Assembly: GCA_028532985.1 (NCBI GenBank)
Contig: JANCIK010000009.1
Span: 1,364,001 to 1,428,000, forward strand
Origin: Stropharia rugosoannulata
Taxonomy: Eukaryota; Basidiomycota; Agaricomycetes; Agaricales; Strophariaceae
Direction of reading: 5' to 3'
DNA: 64,000 nucleotides
Shown here: piece by piece, positions 32,393-46,700 of the stretch
Position numbering within the stretch: position 1 is the first letter of the stretch
Layout: each line of letters begins with the position of its first letter
Notes under the pieces: model-generated
What the model saw: only the letters and a program-made list of their open reading frames with translations
Databases searched by the model: none
What the model was told of the DNA's origin: nothing
Position numbers and translations under genes: made by a program

Positions 32393-35001
32393 CTACGTCT
32401 GTTCGTGATCGGTGTCGAGAATCTTCCCTGCGGCATGACGAACACTTAATGTAGGCGCTTCCGAAGACACCACGCCAGTGGTCTGTGCCGATATCCTACC
32501 GGAATAACTCTCTCCTTTCCTCTCCGAAGTGGGGGAGGAGTGTGATTGCTTCCTGAGGCCGCCAAGAGCCCAACTAACCTCTACTCCGCACTTTATACTC
32601 CACAGCCAAGTCAAAATAAAAACAGGAGTGCAGATCAACACATTCAACACAGGGAAAATATCTGGATATCTTGTGGGAGGCTGTAGGACAAGCTCAAGGA
32701 CATGTAGTAGTAGGGCAGCAATGTGAACGCTCTAAATATGGCAGGTTAGACGACAAAATAAAGATAGGAACGTCAGACGGACCGTTGAGAGTAATTGCAC
32801 AAATGATTTTACGGGCAATTTGAACGGATTATAACCAATGACCCTATTCCAAAGTAACAATGTAGCGATGTATTGTATTGCGAGACCGTCCCTTTTTAAC
32901 AACGGCCACATACTGACGTATAGACAATACATAAATAATGATGCTCTAGAAAAGTGACCTAAGGCTTACCTGAATACAGCAACATTGTTGACCAATGCAC
33001 CCCAAGAGTAAGCTGCAGAACCAACAGGCGCACCTGAAAGCAGAAGGCTGATGGGCAATAGAGGCAACAGTATAGTTTTTTCATGGACCTGGAAGGAGAA
33101 AAGAAAGAATGACATCGATGAAGTCAACAGGGCATATGGAAGCAGCGGAAGGAAGGGAGTGTGGTCATTGTTTTTCGCAGCCTTCTCATCTTCTGACTTC
33201 GTCATGTGGGCGATACCAGATCGCAACACGACTATAACGGTAGGGAGGAATCCTAGAGCAGTAAAAGCTGTGGAAAGCTTGACAAGTGAAGCACTTGACG
33301 CAAAGGACTTCCACTTAAAGACAACGTTAGAAGCACACCAGAAGTTAGCAACTTTGTCTTCGAAAAGTCCTCGAGCAAAAGGGAAGATTCGCGTAAGAGG
33401 CTGTAAGATACCGGGAAATGCGGCAAAAGGAGGTAGCCATGGAAGGAAGAGCAGCAAGAAGGTGGCCAGAGTGACAATAGCAAGTTGTACAAAAAGACGT
33501 CCACTATAATCACAGTCAGACTTTCGGAATTGCAAGAGCATGAAAATATATACCCCTTGACTGGACCCAAGTATATACACTTAGCCAGTAGGTAGGAGCC
33601 GATAGCGGGAGCATAGTAGAGTGCCATTTGTTTGAATCCTAGACTGAGCACGAAAAATACGGCGCCTATAAGGTCCTTGCCCATTGCGAAGAAATTGATC
33701 GCCAGAATGGTAAACCCTAGTTTCGAAAAGAGAAGATTAGCCTACCATATAACATATTGTCATATAGTCCTACCAAGCATCACAGAGTTATACTGAAAGT
33801 GTCCAAAATCTATCAATAAGAGGGCGGGCTGCAGAATCAATGCTAATAGGGACAACTCCTGGACAATGATCAGCTCCAAAGCGTCTTCGGCGAAATTCAT
33901 GCACTTACCTGAGTACGCCGTGAGCGGCTCCCCTGCCATGTATATGCGAACATCACAAGAGCCGGTACATAAATAAGAGCATCGACAATAATCACGGATA
34001 GTCGCATGAAAAGCTTGCTCTCTTCACTTTCAATTCCCCTTGAATTATCCAGAGCTACCCATGTCCGATTGATAAGGTGCGCGCTAACAAAATTAAGGTC
34101 AAGACACTAAATAGCTTGCAACTTGATGTACTCACACAGCGCCACACAGCCAGGAGACATAAGCGGTCAGCGGCGGATAATCCAAACCCCAGTAGGGAAG
34201 GTCATATGTGTACCACTGCGAAAATGGTAGATGAACGGTCAGCTCCATCCAATGTCGCTGGGCCTCGTAGTCTCCGAACATGGGTGGTGTGCCTTGCCCT
34301 AGAAATCAACGTTATTCGAGACATCTTCGCCATGAACGTCACTTGTTACAAACCTGAGTACGATCCAAGGCCGATAGCTAATTTCAACAATGTAGCCCCG
34401 GCAATGATACCAGGCACAACCCATTGCTTGATTCCGCGTTTGTGCATCCATTTAATCCACCTTCGACCAGCGCCGACCTCTTCAGATTCAACAGCGCGCC
34501 CTGAAGAGGACATAAACTGTCCACGCGAACTGGGTGACAAAGGAACTTGTTCCATCTTTTCTGCCGTCGAAAGGGAGCTAAAGCTCCTGGTATGAGTCGA
34601 GGACAATCGCCGCCTTGCACGCGCCGCCGGGTTCCCTGAAGAGAGTGGTTGAGGGCTGGTGGGCCGTGACGATGTAGCAGACATGGGAGGCGTGTTTAGC
34701 CAGTGTTGACTGGCTGAGCTTTCAATGAGGTGCCTCCGCGGCGTAGGCGCAAGAATGAGGGGTGTATCGAAATGAATGCTAGCCGCTCATCGTTGGGGAT
34801 TCGTTAAGCTTGTAATACGACCAAAAAAACTCACGTATTGGTATTTAGCGTGAGCTCATTGTGATGAGATGGCGACTCGGCGCGCGTCGCCGTTGGACTG
34901 GCGTTGACATAAGGATTTACGCGAGGGTTCCAAGAAGGCGGGCGAGAGCGGTGCGACCGTTTCCAAGAAGTTTCGGGTGGCAATGCAGAAAGCTCGTCCA
35001 T
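32393..35001 (-). CDS. ALG6: dolichyl-P-Glc:Man9GlcNAc2-PP-dolichol alpha-1,3-glucosyltransferase
   Basis: ER polytopic glycosyltransferase (GT57) that adds the first glucose to the lipid-linked N-glycan precursor. Exons (minus) 35001-34835, 34778-34354, 34298-34136, 34083-33909, 33858-33774, 33716-33554, 33503-32970, 32912-32783 and 32731-32393 give 726 codons, all GT-AG. Family blocks: [15 protein letters not shown] with the luminal acidic residues, [59 protein letters not shown] and [12 protein letters not shown]. The first ~170 residues are a Ser/Pro/Arg-rich extension not found in short ALG6 proteins; splice phase from ATG 35001 supports it, though translation could start at 34684. The last intron boundary has an alternative donor about 40 bp upstream. 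Confidence 0.92.
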
Positions 35002-35255
35002 TTAGGTACTCAATGTACAGTTGGTAGGAGAAGTGAGGGTGTGAAAGTGGAAGAGCCGAACCAACTTGGAATCACCGGTAAACACATTTGTCTGTTGAAC
35101 GTGCTGAACGCTTGGCTGGGTAGCCATATTCAACATTAAAATGCAACTTCTACCCAACTTCTACCACAAATTCCTAACGTCTACAACATCTACCAAGCAG
35201 AACATAAAGACAAATTTCCTCGGGTATAGTAATATAATATGGGGACATAGAACTA

Positions 35256-36279
35256 CTAATCCACATCTATGTCATTTCCCTCAATGACAGTCTCTCCGTC
35301 CTCGCTGAATTTCACATTTTCCTGTTAAGACTGTCATCAACCTGTTTTTCAACAAAACGTCTAATCTTTTACTTACACCATGGGATGAAGATTTCCCCAC
35401 ATATTTGGTGTGATCTGTGCATCCACATAAGTCAACGAATAAATGGATGCAGCCAAAGAGATTCGTACATCCGTAGGCTACCAAATCGCCAGCCGGGTTG
35501 GTGAAATCAACTCGCGTGTACGCCAGCTGCTTGCCTGTATGTTGCCGTTATCACTATGTCATGCATGTCATGAGAAGACAACGACCGTACCTAGCCCAGT
35601 CAAGACTGCCTTCGCGTGTAAAGTATCGCCTACTCGCCCCCCTGGCCTAACGAACGAGGTCCCAATGTCAGTCGAGACCCCTGTCATGAAATGGCCTTTG
35701 CTCGCGACAGCGAGCGATCCAAGCGTATCAGTGAGTGACAGTATAAGTCCCCCATGAACTTTTTTGAGTGGGTGGGCAGTTCAGAGTGAATGAGTTCAGG
35801 AGTACGGCGTGCATGGCAGAAGAATGGAGGCGTACCTGTCTAAGGACGAGTCAATGCAAAATAAAAACAGATTCGAGAAATACGACATACTCCGACTCGG
35901 TTGGCTGATCAACGTGTCATTACGGAGAGCAAGGGCGGTAGAGGTTCGACGACACTTACTGTTGTACTGTTCGATCTTCAAGGATGCTTCTACTATTCCA
36001 GGAACAGCACGGTGTATTTGAAGCTAAGAGTAAACTGTCAATGAATTGAGCCGAGATTTGATCGGTGTGGACGGGTATTCATACATTGGGAAAGCATTGC
36101 GCGTCGTGGCCTGAAGTATCTAATGTTAGTACTAATTAGAGGGATACGAGAGATTGTCGAACCTTTGTTAGTGATGAACGACCGCCAGACCTTTCAAAAG
36201 CAGGTGTGTCAACAAAGCAAGATCCGAAAACAAAATGATATCGTCTTACTCTACGCGTGAAACGCATGCATGCGGCCAT
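35256..36279 (-). CDS. hot-dog acyl-CoA thioesterase (ACOT13-like)
   Basis: Single hot-dog domain thioesterase of the 4HBT/PaaI class, resembling ACOT13/THEM2, which hydrolyse acyl-CoA. Ten exons (minus): 36279-36250, 36190-36163, 36110-36085, 36023-35960, 35904-35891, 35839-35836, 35758-35591, 35534-35469, 35414-35377 and 35321-35256, total 167 codons. The signature NRVGTVHGGLILSLTDTLGS (Asn and HGG of the active site) is built from exons 5-7, with exon 6 only 4 nt (ACAG). It is followed by GVSTDIGTSFVRPGG, QLAYTRVDF and AYGYHTKYVG. All introns are GT-AG, 51-77 bp. The N-terminal three small exons rest on splice signals and phase alone. Confidence 0.82.
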
Positions 36280-37380
36280 CTTTCCGTAAAATCAGTGTTG
36301 AGGAATGCAATTATGGTCAATGCAGTGCAATGCACGGTGTAGGTTGGGTGTAGGCTGGTGTAGGTGACGGTTGTCGGCAAAGCGGACCACGCTTACCTCA
36401 ATTGCATTATTGTCATCTATTTTTAGTAACAGGAAACACCGTTCAGTAAAGTTACTTCCACTCTCAGGTATTATAGGTAGAACGCATTAACGAGTCACTC
36501 TATTCCGGTAGTAAAAATGAATCTGAATCCATTAAAATTTCCCCCGATTCAATCTTGGTGCACTATTACATGTCGAATCTCTTCACCAGGGAGTTGATTC
36601 GAATCCTCAGAATAAATATGAAACGCTACAACAACAAAGACGTAGAGAAGAGAACTGGACACATGAGTCTCAGTAAGAGAAGTTTAATGTAATAATAACT
36701 CCAGTCCCATGTAGTGTCAATACGAGACACAGCGGCGACGCGCCCAACACCACCACTTTGGTTGGAGTGAAATTGGCATCTGAAATATGGATTATAGAGC
36801 TCGGGAGAATATCAGAGCGCTCAGCGCCAGATTAAGTAGAGCATCTACAACGCACCCATGCTAGTGTCGAACACTGATCAGCGTGGTTACCGTTACACCC
36901 ACAAGACAGGGATTTTGTCGCTATGCGTTTGTACGTCCATCATATGGGGAGCAAATAGAATTCATATACTGAGTGATAGAACAGCGCCGGAACTGCCAGT
37001 ACCTCTGGCAGGCACAAGTCAGCGCTCACTGTATGCTATCTGCTATCAGTGCCAAGTGGCATGTATGGCAGCAAAAATAAGTCAGCTACGGTTACGTTCT
37101 TGCCCGAGTATGTGCTCAGTAATGGTAATGTTGACAAACGTATGGACTGCTGGTCTAAGCTAAAACCACGAGTTAATAGTGTGGAAGCCCAGGGGAGGAG
37201 GCGGCGTGGACACATAACCAAATTTATCTAGAAGTCAACGTCACAAACCAATCTATTTTGTAACGTTCTAAAAATAAACGACCTGCTTTGGTGCGCTCAA
37301 CGTACACTGTCTGTCATAGTCATACGGTAGCGGTCATTTATACGTCTAGTCGTAGCAACAGCTATGTCTTAGGGGCTCAT
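36280..37380. other. intergenic, no gene recognised
   Basis: About 1.1 kb without a supported gene. A minus-strand stretch near 37140-37050 reads YSGKNVTVADLFLLPY, recalling a glutathione S-transferase C-terminal helix, but nothing around it fits, so it is at most a scrap. Confidence 0.4.
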
Positions 37381-37387
37381 AATACCT

Positions 37388-37394
37388 TATAAAA
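37388..37394 (+). promoter_or_regulatory. TATA box and CT-rich core promoter
   Basis: TATAAAA at 37388, followed by a long pyrimidine tract (37420-37480) and a possible 5'UTR intron (gtaagattaactc ... ttgcag, about 37542-37599) before ATG 37629. Typical of strongly expressed fungal genes for secreted proteins. Confidence 0.55.
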
Positions 37395-37628
37395 ACCCCA
37401 GGATTTTAGCTTGGGACTCTATCACCAGTCTTCCTTCTTTCGTTCTTCTTCCACTTTTCCTTTTCGCAACCCCTTTACCCAGCTTCAGTCTGGTATATTT
37501 TTGTTTTTGAAAAACATTTAACAAGGCTCTACATTGTCAGTAAGATTAACTCACTTCTTATTATTATTATTACTTCGCGATCTCATGACAATTTGCAGTT
37601 TCAAAACCCACTAGTACATTCCTTCAAG

Positions 37629-38351
37629 ATGTTTGCCAAGTTCTCCAAGATCGCCGCTGTCGCTTCCCTCATTGCCTGCGTCACCGCTAAGCCAGTCCCA
37701 GTGACCCAAGAGCTCTGTAAGTGTCAATCAACTTGAAGGTATCCAGATTTTTTTTAAACAAAGTTGCAACAGCTGCCCGCGGATACTCCTTCGACAACTG
37801 GGGCGGTTACTCCTCGTTCAATGGATTCGACAACTTCTACGGGTCGGACAACTTCATTGGCTCATTCTCCACCAGCTCCACTATCGAGACAGAGCAGACT
37901 TCCGAGCTCGTCTGCCACACCCAATCCATCGAAATTATTCAACAGCGCCTGCTCGTCCTGCAGGAGATGGCCAAGCGGTCAGTTTAGATCGCCTTTTAAT
38001 TTCCAAAAAAGTCAATTAAGACCTATTCCCATTGTTTTTAGCATCATCACCGAGCAGGTCTGCGAAGTGGAGACCCAGACCGTAGTATTTGAACAATTCC
38101 ACGCGTCTTTGGGTCTCTTCAGCAGCGACCTCCGCCGCACGTCTGACCGCCATGTGGGCTTCGACAGTGCCATTGCCAGCCACTTCAGCTCCATCGTCGA
38201 GTCTGACAGCTCCTTGAGCGTCAACGACTTCGGATTCACTGGCCACGACCTCGGAAGCAACTATGTGTTCCCTACCGGCTCCAACTGGGACGCATCCACC
38301 TCGCCTGCCTCCGTTGGTGCGGCATACAGTGCTGCCCGTGCTGCCATCTAA
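37629..38351 (+). CDS. small secreted protein, unknown function
   Basis: Three exons, 37629-37716, 37773-37977 and 38042-38351, give 200 codons. A clear signal peptide (MFAKFSKIAAVASLIACVTA) is probably cut after VTA. The early mature part is rich in Gly/Phe/Asn/Asp/Ser (GFDNFYGSDNFIGSF), followed by a helical domain with two cysteines in mirrored contexts, TSELVCHTQSIEIIQQ and TEQVCEVETQTVVFEQ, that could form one disulfide. The C-terminus is Ser/Ala-rich. Codon use is more C-ending than in neighbours, fitting high expression. No family recognised; wall-associated or effector-like roles are possible but not shown. Confidence 0.75.
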
Positions 38352-38988
38352 ATGGCAATTCCAACGAGTGTGAGAGACAAGCAGCATACCCCTTTCTTTG
38401 AAAGCTTGTCGCTCAAGTGTTGTTGTTTTGAAGTGGACTTTTAGGCCATGTACATATCTAGAGTACTACTTACATGGTCGTACTATTGGTTTCGAAATAT
38501 ATAGACTGGTTGATCAATCATCGTGCGAGGCAAAGCAAACAAATCTGAATCAATACTCACTCGCAAAAGAGTGTATTAAAGTCTCCAACTTGGCATAAAT
38601 GATCTTCGAAGTACCATATAGGTTGCACTGAACAAAAAAAGTTATAGTGATCGCGAACGGAATAAGGGCGAGGCTTATATGCGCATTAATAACAAAAACC
38701 ATCCTGGATACACATGATAGAGCTGAAAAAGGTAACAATGGTGAAATACATATCCTCGAAGGGTTGCAAAGAAACAAAAGATGCATGAAACACTGCAAAA
38801 AAGCAAAGATTTATCCAAAGCAGAATATAGAACAAAAAGAATAGTGTCGTGTACCAGAACACTCTTCAATTACAAGTGGAGGAACTGAAAGCAACAGGAA
38901 ATGGAGTAGAATATTGTGTCAGATTAGGAAAAGATCCAATATGACAAAATATGTCAGGGGGAAAAAACCGACCGGGAGGTGGAGTTCT
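38352..38988. other. convergent intergenic region
   Basis: A-rich 3' flanks of the secreted-protein gene and of the RSP5 gene. No supported coding sequence. Confidence 0.5.
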
Positions 38989-41846
<2,858 letters not shown>

Positions 41847-42532
41847 AGAGAGGACGACGAGGTAAAGAGGTGATGGTAGGTAGTTTGGACGGAGTAGGAT
41901 GCGCAGACGAACAAGCTTCTGATGATGGGCCTAAGGGGATGACTACAGTCACCAGCTCGGTTGGCTGGTGACACCAATCCCTGCTCTCCCACGTGCTCTT
42001 TCTTCTCTCTTATATCTTGCACAGCTTTCAAACCTCCGTTAACAGCGCATGACCCACACGGATCTTTCCACAGACGTAGCCTGTACTGCTTTATTATAGC
42101 CCTGGGTTGCGCAAACGCTTTAACAAAAACTTCTGTATGTGCGTGAATGTTTACTTCGACCAGTTGAGATTATCCCCATCGTTACTACCACATTACGCAG
42201 AAATACTCTTAAAAGTATCTCAAAACTGCCATGTAACATACACAGCAGATCACCAACTATACAAGTACATATGTTTGCTGCTGTGCACTCATCGACTTGA
42301 TGACTCCATGTTGGTGGAGCTTCTAATGGGTAGTCTTACCTGGAGACCCTCTGATCTTAAGGCAAAATCTGACAACACTCAATGTCTGCATATTTTGAAG
42401 AAATCAAGATAGTTCACCGCCATGAAATTGCCGGCGTGGATTGCATGTTCAATGCAGCAGGTTCATGAATATGCGCGCATGTCCCCTAAGGTTCCAAGGC
42501 GTAGTTTATACCTAAAAGCTACAACACTATAC
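41847..42532. other. intergenic, no gene recognised
   Basis: 5' flank of RSP5 and 3' flank of the uL22 gene. Only short, unconvincing open frames. Confidence 0.45.
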
Positions 42533-43397
42533 CTACGCACGAGCAGCCTCGATCCGCTTCCTGGCAACTTGGCGGCGGTTGAGACCCGAAAGTGAGAGGG
42601 CAGAAGCAGGAACATCGGTGGCCTTCTCCACCTCAATCTCGCTCGCGCTGAGGATGATCTCAACGTGGCAAGGGTGTCCCTGGTAAGGATTGATGCGACC
42701 GTGGGCGCGGTATGTGCGGCGACGGGTTTTCTAAAAATATGTAGTTCAGACATGTATAAATTGTTGACAAACAGAGCAGTAGCGCACGGGAGCTTGTTGA
42801 ACAACAATGTTCTTGATTGTGAGGTTATCAACGTCAATACCCTTTGCATCGGCGTTCGACTCGGCATTCTTCAGCAGGCGTGTGATGAATTTCACAGATT
42901 TTTCGGGCCAGCGACCTGGTTGTTGAATATATATTAAGCACTTGCAATAAAATATGGTTCCATTATATAACGCACCTTGTGTGGCTTTGAACTCCTTCGC
43001 CTGGCTAGCCCGTCCAACACCTCCAGAGAACCTTCGGAAAGGAATCACACGCTTGTGGTCCTTGACGTCGCCGAGGTATGCGTAGGCCTTCGAGAGCTTC
43101 ATTCCTAATTTGATATTACATTAAATTTGTGCAATTATTGACACAGATTTCAAGTAACACACCCGAAAGAGCAGCGGCCACCTCCCGCATGTTCTTGAAA
43201 TGAGTTCGAAGGTACTCGCCATGGGCGCGAGATGCTAACACAGCGTCTCGTTAAAATTCCATCGTTTCTGTAACCAGTGATTTAGCTCTCACTTTTTTCG
43301 GGGTTGGTGGCTAGCGCAGCGGCGGCGTAACGAACTGAAAGCGCATTATTTAACAACGTTTAAAGGATCGTACGGAAGACGGGCAGCACTCACCCAT
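42533..43397 (-). CDS. RPL17: 60S ribosomal protein uL22 (L17)
   Basis: Cytosolic large-subunit ribosomal protein uL22, lining the exit tunnel. Exons (minus) 43397-43394, 43334-43293, 43234-43163, 43104-42976, 42915-42788 and 42730-42533 give 190 codons. The sequence matches the family throughout: [70 protein letters not shown] and [14 protein letters not shown]. The first coding exon is only ATG+G, a common intron-after-start arrangement in fungal ribosomal protein genes. Confidence 0.95.
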
Positions 43398-43742
43398 CTT
43401 GAAGTCTTGAAGTTGTCGAGCCCGACTTTCACAGATAATGTGGGGAACGCTGCCGATCTGGTGGCTTAAACCTTATTCTTATAGCTGCCGGACGCTGCCG
43501 GGAATGTGCTTTATAAAGAAAGGTCACATGATATCATTCAACTTCCTTTATGATAAATACCTTTTCGCCTCTCGAATGGCAGGAATTATGTCTACGAAAT
43601 ACATAGGTGTTGTACAGCATACTACTACATACAGTGTGCTTATAGATAATGAAATTGCATGCGTCGAAAAAGGGTAGGAAAATATCAGTTGCTGTGCAAA
43701 TCCACGAAGTCTAAGCATCGCATTGGCACAGTATTAGTATCG

Positions 43743-46700
43743 CTAGACGTCGAAGCCAATAATCTTCTGTACAGGACGCAGATTCAATGTTGGAGGTTCA
43801 ACATCTGGCTTTAATTCTGCAGGGGGCGTTCCAAGGGTGTCGTCCTCATCCGATTCGTCACTTTCTGACTGCCAGCGAGACTTGCCCAGCTTTCCAAAGA
43901 CACTGAGTCTAATGGTATCGGTTCTTGGAGGTTTATATGACGGATGCGCAGTGAGTTTAACAGAAGCATCATTTAGCGCGGAGACGAGGTCTTGGTTCAA
44001 CTCCAGGTTGAAAAGTTCGACGATATACCGGCGAACTGGGAGACGATATCTTTGTGTTGATATGATGTTGAGCGCGCGGTAGAACATCTCAGGCGAGGAA
44101 AATACTTTCCGCGTCTCGGGACGGGCTTTAATCCTGTAAATTCAATATTCAATTGTTAAAGCGGTACATATATATATGTGTGCTAAGTGCGTACCTTGCT
44201 AAGGAACGGGATGCAGCGTTGGCAATAACGGTATTAGCTAAATTCTGGATAGCCGTAATTGCTTCAGCCTCGATCTCGGAGCTTGAAGGCAGTAGCCGGT
44301 TTTCAGGCCTCTCTGGGACTGTGGCCTCCCAAGGAGGGAGCTGATTCACAAAATCAAGGGAGGTCTCGGATTATTGCATATCAACGACTTACCGATATAA
44401 ATCCTTCTAGATCAGACGGAATACACAAGCCAGTAGGCAAAGCCAAGGGTGACAGTGTAGCCTCCCATTGATAGTCATCGAGCAACTCTGCTCCTTGTGC
44501 CGTAGAGGATATGAGTCCAAGAACGAAAAAACAAGTGCTGTGGACGAGATTAATGTACTATGAGATATGCTGATTATACCACAACGTACCCTCGCACAGA
44601 TGGAATAAGTGACTGTTCAGCTATCCCCAGTATAGAAGGAATTATTTCCTCTTCTTCACAGAAGTGGAGTCCGCCTTCAGTTGACCCTATGTTACCCTAT
44701 ACAATGTTTAATTTAAAGCCGTAGTCCAGAGATATGCGCTGCTCACCACAGCCCATAAAATACTTTTGAGCTTCATGATGAGGTCAGGGTCTTCGCTCTC
44801 TTCACTGTGAAGTCGGATGAACTGAGCAAACTCGGAGAAATGTCCCTTTTCTTGTAATACTTGGCAACCCAATTCTGTCTTCGCCATTTCGCCATAGAAG
44901 TGAGCAGGGACGGTCCCATCAGAGTCCCTGCAACAATATCAGCAAAGAAAAGATATATCGGACTACGAGAAACAAACATAGACTCCTCATCTTCGTCACT
45001 TGGAGAATTGAAAACTTTGCTCAAAAATACCTCAATCTCGACAACGTAGTCAATATTGCGACCCTTAATGAAAAAAATTAATATTACAGACACTACAATG
45101 ACGGGATGCTCACTGACATTAAACCATGTTTCAATCTCTCGATCGATATAACCAGCATCGTAAAGAAAGCGAAAGCCCATGGATGTTGACATGAATCTGA
45201 TCGTCATTAGAAAGTCGTGCTGAGTGAAAGAGAGCTAAGAACCTACTTAAGAAGTAATCTGTGTCCGATATCGCCTAAATGATCTAATGTAGGCTGCATT
45301 TCCACTACGAGTTGTAGAATCTCCTTTGAATCACAAGCCTCTTCCAGGAACTCAACTGCGAGTTCACACACTTCAGGGGCAGGATCATACAATTGTGTTA
45401 AAAGAAGGCGTAACGTCCAGGCATTAGCGTTAGGAGAACTGCGAATGAGTGTTCCTAGATGTCTACTGGCATAAAGGCGGATATGCTGCATAACTTCATC
45501 AGTGAGTGCAGAATGAATTAAAAATATGACACACTTTGTAACTCGATGTCAAAGCCTTGGATAGCACAATTCTAGGATGGCCATCGCTACATCAAGAATT
45601 ATTAAGTGGCAATGACATAGCACCGTCGACGGGACATACATGCTATAATCCAAATTTTCTATAATGCCCTTGATAAGGTCTTCTCTGCTCCGTAACTCGC
45701 TCAAATGATAAAATGCTGTAAAGATCTTAAATTTTTCCAACAGCCTAAAATTGAGAGTTTAGTATCAAAAAAGACATAAAGAAAGGCAAATCAAGAAACT
45801 AACTCGATGCCATCTTTGGATTTACTCAGTGTGCCAAGCATATCGAGATACCCATAAGTCAAAGTCTCTGTAACACGTTTTTTCGAGAATATGGGGTCCG
45901 AATCTGGAACACCATTGAACTAAGAGAGTAAAACGTTAGAAAGCCAGAAGACAGAGACTTATCACTACTTGCCGGATCGAGTTGAGCAAAACTTTTGACG
46001 ATTTGCCCTAGAAACGGATCTTCTGTTGACAGATAGCGTATGCCCTCTGCACTGGTCATCAGAGTCGATAGAAGGGAGCAGCCCAACCGCACCCATCGCA
46101 CATTACCCTATCAGTCTCATTAGTAATCATACAAGCAACACCGAAAGTTGACCTACCTTGTTCCTTTTCATATCTGAGAATCTATGACTTAAAGGGTGAA
46201 AGAAAGACATCAGTCGGCGTATAAACCTCGAAACTCTGATGGCCTCCTCCATTCGTTTGGGATTTAACAGTGGCCCCTCGATCAATTCTTGTAATGTTTC
46301 GAAATTCCATTTCGTATGATCCTTTGGATTGGTCATGACCTAAAACCAGCAATGATGACTAAATAAGTGAATACATAACCATGAAAGGCGTACCTGGGTT
46401 TCCAACAGGGATGACTGAAAGGTTCTGTCGTCCATTTGCATGCTCATCTTTAATTTAACTTGTTCAACTTGTCTTTGGCCTCGCCGAACGGCATCTTCAA
46501 CAGAGTTTGCCCTGTTATGAAGAAATTATTAACATCCATCATTGACCGAAATATAAAAACAAACCTCTGGCGGAATCCCTTTACAGGTCCGCTGGGTTCG
46601 AGTCTTGCCCTATTGCGGTTGAAGCTGTCTATGGCCGACAACGCAGTTGTTCCCACTATCCTGCTCTCGCCGTGTTTGTAATCGGTTGCCATACAGAATA

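Noticed and set aside
37036..37221. Possible glutathione S-transferase C-terminal fragment (minus strand)
   Set aside because: Only one short helix-like match (VTVADLFLLPY) and nothing upstream or downstream continues the fold; too weak to annotate.
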